Source: Treponema sp. (lineage in GTDB: Bacteria > Spirochaetota > Spirochaetia > Treponematales > Breznakiellaceae). Taken from it: DNA of 33,530 bases. The notes beneath the pieces are model-generated. The model saw nothing but the letters and a program-made list of their open reading frames with translations. It ran no database searches and had not been told where the DNA came from. Every line of letters begins with the position of its first letter. Position 1 is the first letter of the stretch. Positions 6,886 to 12,924 of this stretch are shown in pieces. The stretch is from the NCBI GenBank assembly GCA_009778545.1, contig WRJO01000013.1, positions 1 to 33,530 on the forward strand, in the 5' to 3' direction. A program made the translations under genes and the position numbers.

Positions 6886-7374
6886 ATGAAATTATTTTTG
6901 AGAAAAAATATGAAAAAGATTTTATTTTTATTATTTTGCTTAATAATATATTTTCAATCATTTGCAGATAATTCAACAGGTATAAATCCTGAAGATGATC
7001 CTGATCTTGTGTATTTACGTGATAATCCAAATCAAATTCAAAATGTACCGCTTGTGTTAGTGGTCATGCAAAAATACGGAGTTCCTGACTTAAATGAAGA
7101 CGGAAAGGTTGATTGTATTGACTATTCAATATGGTTTCGTATGTTATATGGTTCTAATGCTAAAATAATTATAAATAACAATCCAAAAACTGGTATGAAT
7201 CATATGTTTATACGTATTTGGTATAACGGCTATGAAATAATGGACGTTGAACCGCAGGGTACACCGACACGTTATTCAATGGGTTTAATATGGGGTATGC
7301 GGTATAATCCCAATTATAATAAAGATGTAACCAGTCAATGGACACACGTTGTTGGAGGCATGGACGGAAGATAA
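6886..7374 (+). CDS. Secreted protein with EF-hand/dockerin-like loop and Cys/His/Asp pattern
   Basis: A 162-residue protein with a signal peptide (hydrophobic ILFLLFCLIIYFQSFA, likely cleaved before DNSTG). The mature part holds DLNEDGKVDCID, a D-x-N-x-D-G-x5-D loop typical of EF-hand and dockerin repeats. The Cys within it, the His in GMNHMFIRIW and the Asp in MDVEPQG could form a transglutaminase/papain-like triad, a pattern I have seen described for small secreted proteins, though I cannot name the family. AGGAGAAAGTA precedes ATG 6886; an internal ATG at 6910 is less well placed. It has its own promoter and sits alone between attC-like site B and the weak site at 7388. Confidence 0.65.
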   Translation: MKLFLRKNMKKILFLLFCLIIYFQSFADNSTGINPEDDPDLVYLRDNPNQIQNVPLVLVVMQKYGVPDLNEDGKVDCIDYSIWFRMLYGSNAKIIINNNPKTGMNHMFIRIWYNGYEIMDVEPQGTPTRYSMGLIWGMRYNPNYNKDVTSQWTHVVGGMDGR

Positions 7375-7387
7375 ATAAAATCCAAAT

Positions 7388-7435
7388 GGCGACGCGTTGG
7401 TGCCCGACCACCCAATTTGCCTAGTGTCGTTAGGT
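7388..7435. other. Short or truncated attC-like site at the right edge
   Basis: GCGAC (7389-7393) can pair with GTCGT (7427-7431) and TTGGTG with CACCCAA inside, ending in GTTAGGT (7429-7435), a standard attC core. It lacks the ~120-bp middle of copies A and B. After it the sequence returns to G+C-rich core DNA. Confidence 0.35.
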
Positions 7436-7440
7436 ATTAC

Positions 7441-7507
7441 CTTACGCTACCCGTAGTGTAAGACTATTTCCGCTGCGTTCTTTGCGCCTCCGCGCCTTTG
7501 CGTGTAG
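7441..7507. repeat. Hairpin plus half-copy of the dispersed repeat
   Basis: CTTACGCTAC and GTAGTGTAAG (7441-7462) form a 10-bp stem with one G-T pair and almost no loop; no T-run follows, so it is not a clear terminator. Bases 7470-7507 (GCGTTCTTTGCGCC, then TCCGCGCCTTTGCGTG) resemble one arm of the GGAGGCAC repeat family without a partner. The rest of the gap to 7653 shows nothing recognisable. Confidence 0.4.
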
Positions 7508-7653
7508 AATATTTAAAAAAATTTCTGAAACAATAAAGCAAATCGCAACATTGCTACGATGTGATAGAACATCAGGAACGTATGAAAATAGTCCGTGGAT
7601 ATACGGTTTTTATGTCATTGAACAATAGATTGCAATTAAGCCCTGTTGGGGGT

Positions 7654-8592
7654 ATGGTAAAAACCAGCATGAAATTATCCCGGCTGGTGGTTATTTTGGC
7701 GGCGGCGCTGGCCGTTGGGGCTTTGCCGGCGCTGGTGTATCTTGCCCGTTCCCCGGTGCTGATCGTAACCGATGCGCCGTTTGCCGCCCTCTACGGGCCT
7801 GACCGCATGAAAAAAGAACAATCCGCAGCTTCGCGCGCCCTGTTCCGCAGGGTAAGGCCGGTGCCGGTCGCCGATGGGGCCGGCCCTGATATAGTGGAAA
7901 TAGCCATCACCAAGGCTTCAGCGCGGCCGTTCTGCGTCCTGTTCCCCCGCCGGCTTTCTGTGGCGGCGGAACGCTACCATGGGCAGTTCCCGGATATCCG
8001 CTCGGTCATCATCGGCGGCACGACTCCCGCTTCCGAATTGCCGGCTCCGGACGATTCCCTGTTTGTGTACGGTACCGACCGGGATACCGATCTGTACCGG
8101 GCGGGGCTTCTCGCCGGGCTTCTTGCCGGTTTGAAGCAGGCGCCGCCGGGCGAGGAAGGGTTTCCGCCCCAGCGCACCATTGTTCTGTGGCAGGACAGGT
8201 TCGTTACCGCAGACCAGCGGGACCTTTTTTCCAGAGGGGCCATGGAGAGGGACGGCGAAACGGCGGTGGTCTTTATCAGAGGCTCCGGGGAGATGCCCGA
8301 AGCGGATACGTTGTCCTGCGTGGTGCTCGCCGGAACCGGCGTCGACTACCTGGACCGGCGCCCCCGATCCCCGGTCGTCTTTTTCAGTTGGCTGGATCCG
8401 GCAATGGCTTCGCCGGAAATTGCCGTGCTTTTTGACGATTCCCCATGGGGGTTGGCTGTTCCGGCGGCCATTTTGGCGGGAAAATCGCAGAATCAGGGGC
8501 AAATTCCGTCTAAAATCCTAATCCTTTCGGACAATATTGCCGATAATGGTATATTCCGGACCCTGAGGAAATCGGCCATAAAAATACCATGA
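7654..8592 (+). CDS. Exported protein of unknown function, periplasmic-binding-like
   Basis: A 312-residue protein with an N-terminal signal or anchor (LSRLVVILAAALAVGALPALVYLA). The body alternates hydrophobic strands and helices (VLIVTDAPF, IRSVIIGG, DSLFVYGTDRDTDLYRAGLLAGLLAGL, RTIVLWQDRF, TAVVFIRG, CVVLAGTG, VVFFSWLD), much like the type I periplasmic sugar/BMP-binding fold, but I see no decisive motif. ATG 7654 follows TTGGGGGT; ATG 7669 is an alternative, and an upstream GTG at 7561 is less likely. Its G+C-rich codon use is that of the core, so it marks the end of the A+T-rich island. Confidence 0.6.
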   Translation: MVKTSMKLSRLVVILAAALAVGALPALVYLARSPVLIVTDAPFAALYGPDRMKKEQSAASRALFRRVRPVPVADGAGPDIVEIAITKASARPFCVLFPRRLSVAAERYHGQFPDIRSVIIGGTTPASELPAPDDSLFVYGTDRDTDLYRAGLLAGLLAGLKQAPPGEEGFPPQRTIVLWQDRFVTADQRDLFSRGAMERDGETAVVFIRGSGEMPEADTLSCVVLAGTGVDYLDRRPRSPVVFFSWLDPAMASPEIAVLFDDSPWGLAVPAAILAGKSQNQGQIPSKILILSDNIADNGIFRTLRKSAIKIP

Positions 8593-8617
8593 ATTTTTTC
8601 AGAATCACCGGGAATCG

Positions 8618-8646
8618 TTGACAAAGAGTTGCCAAAGCAATATACT
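8618..8646 (+). promoter_or_regulatory. Consensus sigma-70 promoter of the flaA pair
   Basis: TTGACA (8618-8623), 17 nt, TATACT (8641-8646), 31 bases before the first flaA start. This suits the high expression of sheath proteins. No sigma-28 motif is seen here. Confidence 0.8.
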
Positions 8647-8677
8647 TTAGTAGAATGACTTTGCAAAGGAGAAATGG

Positions 8678-9469
8678 ATGAAATACGGCAGTATAAAAGC
8701 TATTTACCTTGTCGTCTTGGCATGTATAGTGGTTCTGTCAGCTACCGCAGACGAAGCAACCGTTGACCTTACCTCTATCGTGCTGGAGACCTTCAACGGC
8801 GAAACCGCTCATGAATGGCATGACGGCAGACACCCCAGAAATTTTGATTTTTCCTGGGCGCTGAATGCCAGCAAATTTGCCACAACGGCTACAGACGCCG
8901 ACGGAAATGAAGTTACCTACCCCCGCTCAACCTATGTTGACGCGTGGCCGATTGCCCTTTTCGGTTATAACCGCGACGGCAGGGATATCAAAAGCCTGGG
9001 TATCAACGGCCGCTTCGACCGGCAGGGCTACAACTGGATAGACGTATTTCCGGTTGAAGCCGACGGCACCACCCCGTTCGAGATACCGTTGCCGGGACGG
9101 GTTAGATACATGGACCTGTGGATATGGGGATCGAACCTCGATTACTATGTCGAGGCGTATGTCCGGGATTTCCAGGGAATTGTCCACATCATCCGGCTCG
9201 GCGGCATTGCACATACCGGCTGGAAAAACCTCCGGGCGCATATCCCCAACCACATACAGCAGTCAAAGCGGGTATTGCCGTCTCATGCCCAGCTGCAGTT
9301 TGTAAAATTCCGCCTGTGGACCCAGCCTACCGAAAGGGTCAACAATTTTTACGTCTACTTCAAGCAGTTCAAGATACTTACCGATACCTTTGAAAGTCTC
9401 TTTGACGGCGATGAACTGGCCGACCCGGATCTCATACCCCAGTTCTGGGCTGAGAACAGCAATAATTAA
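8678..9469 (+). CDS. Flagellar filament outer layer protein, FlaA family (first of two)
   Basis: FlaA proteins coat the periplasmic flagellar filaments of spirochaetes. The 263-residue protein has a signal peptide (AIYLVVLACIVVLSATA, cleaved before DE) and the family blocks VLETFNGE, RQGYNWIDVFP, PGRVRYMDLWIWGSNLDYYVEAYVRD, GWKNLRAHIPN, and YVYFKQFKILTD near the C-terminus. AAAGGAG lies at seven bases from ATG 8678. The gene is followed after 12 bases by a second FlaA-family gene. In T. pallidum a similar adjacent pair exists apart from the main flaA1, so this is probably one of the minor sheath paralogues rather than FlaA1. No cysteine is present. Confidence 0.88.
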   Translation: MKYGSIKAIYLVVLACIVVLSATADEATVDLTSIVLETFNGETAHEWHDGRHPRNFDFSWALNASKFATTATDADGNEVTYPRSTYVDAWPIALFGYNRDGRDIKSLGINGRFDRQGYNWIDVFPVEADGTTPFEIPLPGRVRYMDLWIWGSNLDYYVEAYVRDFQGIVHIIRLGGIAHTGWKNLRAHIPNHIQQSKRVLPSHAQLQFVKFRLWTQPTERVNNFYVYFKQFKILTDTFESLFDGDELADPDLIPQFWAENSNN

Positions 9470-9481
9470 AAGGAGAATAGA

Positions 9482-10201
9482 ATGAAACGGATAATAATTG
9501 TTGCGTTGTTTCTTGCAATTGCCGTCGGTTTGGTCTGTGCCCAGGAAATCGGCGAGCCGGATTCCATGTTGATGGGAATTGAATCAGCCCAGCAGATGCT
9601 TAAAGAAATATCTGTAGACAAGTTCGAGACCGACGGGTTTTGGTATTCGGGAATGTCGAGCGACGAGGGCTATACCGCGTCCAGGCTGTTTTTTGGCGGC
9701 CCCCACGCGAAAGAGCCGATCCCCGAAGAAGAAGGGCTGGACATTCCGGACGATTACGTTCTCGGCACCAGGGTGGATTTCCTCCGCCGGGGCTATAACA
9801 GCTTTACCATCCGCCCGATCCGCCCCATCCCCATTGAGGGCGTAACCAAGACCGTGTCCGTATGGATTGTCGGCCGTAATTTTAACCACGATGTAAAGCT
9901 CCTTATTCAGGATTTCTTTGGCAGAAACTACGAAATCTACATGGGCAAGCTGAATTACCAGGGCTGGAAGAAGCTCACCGTGGCTATTCCCCCGCAGTCG
10001 GCAGACGGGGTAAACGGAGTCACCCAGAGGAGCTACCATTACAACAACCAGATGGGGATTCGGATTACCGGTTTCCGCATCGACTGCGACCCGATGGAAG
10101 CCTACGGCAGCTACTACATCTACTTTGACGACCTCCGCGCGGTAACCGACCTCTTTGCCGAACATAACCGCGACCCCGACGACATGGCAGACGGCTGGTA
10201 A
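9482..10201 (+). CDS. Flagellar filament outer layer protein, FlaA family (second of two)
   Basis: A 239-residue exported protein: signal peptide ending LVCA before QEIG, then TRVDFLRRGYNSFTIRP, KTVSVWIVGRNFNHDVKLLIQDFFGRNYEIYMG, QGWKKLTVAIPP and YYIYFDDLRAVTDLFAE. These line up block for block with the preceding gene (structure-like repeats of strand-rich jelly-roll segments, then the YFxxxxxxTD tail), so the two are paralogues. AAAGGAG precedes ATG 9482. It shares the promoter at 8618, and a strong hairpin with a T-rich tail follows at 10236. Both proteins should be periplasmic sheath components, possibly forming mixed sheaths. Confidence 0.87.
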   Translation: MKRIIIVALFLAIAVGLVCAQEIGEPDSMLMGIESAQQMLKEISVDKFETDGFWYSGMSSDEGYTASRLFFGGPHAKEPIPEEEGLDIPDDYVLGTRVDFLRRGYNSFTIRPIRPIPIEGVTKTVSVWIVGRNFNHDVKLLIQDFFGRNYEIYMGKLNYQGWKKLTVAIPPQSADGVNGVTQRSYHYNNQMGIRITGFRIDCDPMEAYGSYYIYFDDLRAVTDLFAEHNRDPDDMADGW

Positions 10202-10217
10202 AAGCGATAAATTCACT

Positions 10218-10360
10218 ACCTCTCACGGAGGCACTAAGGCACGGGAAGGGCGCGTTGTTTGCACATTGCGCCGGAACCCGTGCCTTTTGTATTTTAAGGA
10301 GAATAATGTATTTACAAAAATCTGATCCTCCGTGCCTCTGTGCCTCCGTGTGAGATATAG
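10218..10360. repeat. Dispersed palindromic repeat, copy 2 (composite)
   Basis: The left arm CTCTCACGGAGGCAC plus TAAGGCACGGG (10219-10245) is complementary to the right arm CCTCCGTGCCTCTGTGCC plus TCCGTGTGAG (10327-10354). Between them an extra half-arm (CCCGTGCC, 10277-10284) pairs with the left arm. This copy ends at the stop just upstream of the gene at 10364. Confidence 0.8.
10236..10295 (+). terminator. Probable terminator of the flaA pair, built from the repeat
   Basis: A perfect 10-bp stem AAGGCACGGG (10236-10245) / CCCGTGCCTT (10277-10286), with inner GGCGC/GCGCC (10249-10253, 10268-10272), followed by TTTTGTATTTT. It lies 35 bases after the second flaA stop. Confidence 0.55.
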
Positions 10361-10363
10361 GGA

Positions 10364-11095
10364 ATGATATCTATCGGGACGAGGCGGGAAACCGCCCTGC
10401 ACCGGGAGCTTAAGTACAGCTACACGGGGCTGGACGGGCAGACCGAAGTGGAAGTCGCCGGGTATGTCGCCGACGGAATGAACGCCGGCGGCGAATATAT
10501 CGAAGTGCAGACGGGCAGCTTCGCACCCCTCAGGCAGAAGGCGCAGAAAATAGCCGCGCTGGGCAGGCTGAGGATCGTCTATCCGGTAATCGTCAACAAG
10601 TATATAGAAGTTTTTGATGCTGAAGGCACACGCCTCTACCGGCGAAAAAGCGGCAAACACCAAACCCCCTGGAACCTTTTTGACGCGCTGGTGTACGCGC
10701 CCGAGCTGCCCCTTGTCCGCGGCCTTGCTATCGAGATTGCCCTGGTTGACGCGGAAGAACGGCGCGTCCGGGACGGCAAGGGCTCGTGGCGGAGGGGCGG
10801 GGCAAGCATCTGCGACCGCCGGATGACGGCGCTGCATGAACGTATCTGCCTAAAAAAACCCGCCGACTACCATAGGTTTCTCCCCTTTGCAAACGGCGAG
10901 CGTTTCACTTCGGCGCTGCTGGCAGAAAAAGCGGGCATCGGCGCGGATTTGGCGCGGAAGGCGCTGTATGTGCTGGCGAAGATGGGCCTCGCGGAGAAAG
11001 CCGGAAAAGAAGGAAATGCCCTCGTCTACTCGATAGCCGGGAAAAAAATACGGAAAAACAGCCGCAACAAGTCAAATAAACCTACTACTACATAA
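10364..11095 (+). CDS. DUF8091-like protein with possible nuclease fold and C-terminal winged helix
   Basis: The N-terminal 110 residues (RRETALHRELKYSYTG, EVEVAGYVADGMN, EYIEVQTGSFAPLRQKAQKI, IVYPVIVNKYIEVF, LYRRKSGK) look like the DUF8091 type, which I recall as restriction-endonuclease-like with D and E-x-Q in the catalytic position. Residues 165-243 look like a winged helix (FTSALLAEKAGIGADLARKALYVLAKMGLAEKAG) with a basic tail. The only ATG in frame is 10364, directly at the end of repeat copy 2 and preceded by an in-frame TAG, with GGGA touching the start, so translation may be weak. Function unknown; a DNA-acting protein is an inference. Confidence 0.6.
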   Translation: MISIGTRRETALHRELKYSYTGLDGQTEVEVAGYVADGMNAGGEYIEVQTGSFAPLRQKAQKIAALGRLRIVYPVIVNKYIEVFDAEGTRLYRRKSGKHQTPWNLFDALVYAPELPLVRGLAIEIALVDAEERRVRDGKGSWRRGGASICDRRMTALHERICLKKPADYHRFLPFANGERFTSALLAEKAGIGADLARKALYVLAKMGLAEKAGKEGNALVYSIAGKKIRKNSRNKSNKPTTT

Positions 11096-11153
11096 ATGTA
11101 TAGGTAAAATCGATTTTTTTTTCATAAAACGCATATTTTTTTCAAAATGACGC

Positions 11154-11181
11154 TTGACCTTGTTGTATTATCGGGTAATTA
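11154..11181 (+). promoter_or_regulatory. Likely promoter of the division operon
   Basis: TTGACC (11154-11159), 16 nt, TAATTA (11176-11181). Transcription would begin near 11188, just before the MraZ boxes. Confidence 0.45.
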
Positions 11182-11190
11182 TGAAATATC

Positions 11191-11225
11191 TGGGGAATAT
11201 TGGGAAAGTCTGGGGAATATTGGTA
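11191..11225 (+). promoter_or_regulatory. MraZ operator: four TGGGN boxes with 10-bp period
   Basis: TGGGG (11191), TGGGA (11201), TGGGG (11211) and a degenerate TGGTA (11221), each separated by exactly five bases. MraZ of E. coli and mollicutes is known to bind TGGGN direct repeats with 5-nt spacers before its own gene. Here they end five bases before the mraZ start and replace a normal Shine-Dalgarno. Confidence 0.8.
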
Positions 11226-11229
11226 AAGT

Positions 11230-11754
11230 ATGTTTGGCGGTGAATTCAATGTTACGCTTGACGATACAGGAAGGATAAGCCTTCCTCGCCGACTGCGCGA
11301 CGTTTTGGAAAAAGGCAAGGTAGTTGTCACCAAGGGTATAAACCCATGTCTCTGGGTGTATACCGTAGAGCAATGGAAGGATCTGGAAAAAACCATTGTT
11401 GCGACCACTAACCAATTTTCTGCCAGGGATCTTGCTTTTAGGAGGCGCATCATTGGTCCGAACCAGGAACTTGACATAGACAGGCAGGGGAGGATTTTAA
11501 TTCCGCCCACGTTGCGTGATTTTGCCGGGCTTTCCAAGGATTGTGTTGTTTTGGGCCAGTATAACTACATAGAAATTTGGGCTGAGGATCGCTACAAGAC
11601 GTATCTGAACGCCAGCGAGGATGATTTTTGGGCCGGTTCGGAGGAATTTGGCAGAATTATAAAGGAAAGGGATTTGGGCGCTTATGGAAATAGCCCACAC
11701 TCCGGTGCTGCTGGAGGCGGTATTGGAATTTCTCGCCCCGAGGGGCAGGCGTGA
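11230..11754 (+). CDS. mraZ: Transcriptional regulator MraZ
   Basis: A ring-forming DNA-binding regulator of the division and cell wall cluster. It has two SpoVT/AbrB-like half-domains, each with the DxxxR signature: DDTGR with ISLPRRLRD near residues 11-22, and DRQGR with ILIPPTLRDFA near residues 82-97. The 174-residue length exceeds the usual ~150 because the 3' end overlaps rsmH by 71 bp; the extra tail is Gly/Ser-rich (GAAGGGIGIS) and probably unstructured. No clear ribosome site precedes ATG 11230, but MFGGEFNVTLDD is the normal beginning of the family. The TGGGN boxes immediately upstream indicate autoregulation. Confidence 0.95.
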   Translation: MFGGEFNVTLDDTGRISLPRRLRDVLEKGKVVVTKGINPCLWVYTVEQWKDLEKTIVATTNQFSARDLAFRRRIIGPNQELDIDRQGRILIPPTLRDFAGLSKDCVVLGQYNYIEIWAEDRYKTYLNASEDDFWAGSEEFGRIIKERDLGAYGNSPHSGAAGGGIGISRPEGQA

Positions 11755-12634
11755 GCTTATGGTAGACGCGACGATGGGCGAAGGCGGGCACAGCTACGCG
11801 TTTCTGTCCCGTTTTCCCGATCTTTCCGTGATAGGCGTCGATGCCGATCCTTCGGTTCAGGCTGTGGCACGGCGGCGGCTCGCCGAATTCGGCGATCGGG
11901 TGCAGTTTTTTACCGGCTGGTCGCAGGATTTCTTTGCCGCGTACCCCGCCGGCCTGAAAAAGCCCGATACGGTGCTTGCCGATTTGGGGATTAGCCTCTA
12001 CCACTACGAAAAAAGCGGCAGGGGCTTCAGCTTTGCCGGCGGCGAGCCGCTGGATATGCGGCTGGACACATCCTGCGGCGTTTCGGCGGCGGAACTTTTG
12101 GCGCGAATATCGGAGAAGGATATTGCCGATATTTTGTATAACAACGCCGGAGAACGTTTCTCGCGGCGAATCGCGCGGGCGATAGTACAGCAGCGGCAGC
12201 GGGGGGCCATTGCCACCAACGCCGCCCTGTCGGAATTGGTAAAGGGGGCAGTGCCGCCCGCATATCGGCACGGGCCTATACATCCGGCAACCAGGACCTT
12301 TATGGCCCTGCGGATAGCGGTTAACGGGGAGCTTGAAAGGCTTCCCGATCTCCTTGAGGGCGCTTTTGGGATCCTCGAGCCGGGGGGGAGGCTCGGGATC
12401 ATCAGTTTCCATTCGCTGGAGGACAGGATTGTGAAAAATTTCTTCAGAACGAAGAGCAAAGACTGCACCTGTCCTCCGCAAGCGCCTGCCTGTACCTGCG
12501 CGGGAAGGCGGTCGGTTAACATCCTGACGGGAAAGGGCATAACGGCGGACTATGCGGAAGTCGCCGGAAATCCGCCTTCCCGGAGCGCCCGGCTGCGGGC
12601 AGCTGAAAAAATAACGGAGACAGATGAGAAGTGA
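11684..12634 (+). CDS. rsmH: 16S rRNA (cytosine1402-N4)-methyltransferase RsmH
   Basis: RsmH (MraW) methylates C1402 of 16S rRNA using S-adenosylmethionine. The 316-residue protein starts with the family's HTPVLLEAVLEFL and has the SAM-binding DATMGEGGHSYAFL, GVDADPSV, DLGIS, the ATRTFMALRIAVNGELE block and IISFHSLEDRIVKNFF. ATG 11684 is fixed by this N-terminal block and lies 71 bp inside mraZ in another frame. Its TGA overlaps the GTG of the next gene by four bases. Cysteines cluster in the C-terminal segment CTCPPQAPACTC, as in many members. Position after mraZ is standard. Confidence 0.97.
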   Translation: MEIAHTPVLLEAVLEFLAPRGRRELMVDATMGEGGHSYAFLSRFPDLSVIGVDADPSVQAVARRRLAEFGDRVQFFTGWSQDFFAAYPAGLKKPDTVLADLGISLYHYEKSGRGFSFAGGEPLDMRLDTSCGVSAAELLARISEKDIADILYNNAGERFSRRIARAIVQQRQRGAIATNAALSELVKGAVPPAYRHGPIHPATRTFMALRIAVNGELERLPDLLEGAFGILEPGGRLGIISFHSLEDRIVKNFFRTKSKDCTCPPQAPACTCAGRRSVNILTGKGITADYAEVAGNPPSRSARLRAAEKITETDEK

Positions 12635-12924
12635 AAAAGTACTATGTGATGTTCTTCCTGATGGTTATTTCCATCCCCATCTTTCTTTTTTTCAACGTGT
12701 GGCAGTCGAATAAATGCGGCGAAATAAGGAACGAGATACGCAGCATTGAATACCGGCAGGAAAACTATGTGGAAAAAAACAGGACGGCCGCCGCCGATAT
12801 CGCCGACCTTCTTGCCATCGAAAAACTGGAACTTGACGCGCAGAGAAGACTGGGGCTGAAAAAAATTCGTCCCGAAAACATAAAATTAATCATCATGGGG
12901 GGGGAGAAGGGGCGTGAGCTGTAA
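12631..12924 (+). CDS. ftsL: FtsL-like bitopic cell division protein
   Basis: A 97-residue protein with a short cytoplasmic start, one transmembrane helix (YVMFFLMVISIPIFLFFNV, residues 4-22), a polar coiled-coil stretch (EIRNEIRSIEYRQENYVEKN) and a terminal segment LDAQRRLGLKKIRPENIKLI that matches the A-x-x-LGL ending of FtsL/DivIC proteins. Sequence identity in this family is always low, so the call rests on topology, length and position after rsmH. The GTG start overlaps the rsmH stop (GTGA). It should act at midcell with FtsQ and the FtsW complex; DivIC is an alternative name. Confidence 0.75.
   Translation: MKKYYVMFFLMVISIPIFLFFNVWQSNKCGEIRNEIRSIEYRQENYVEKNRTAAADIADLLAIEKLELDAQRRLGLKKIRPENIKLIIMGGEKGREL

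Noticed and set aside
7441-7462. Hairpin as terminator of the secreted-protein gene
   Set aside because: The stem is good but there is almost no loop and no T-tract after it.
10223-10837. 204-codon minus-strand frame
   Set aside because: Mostly antisense to the gene at 10364 and running through the palindromic repeat; composition is that of a shadow.
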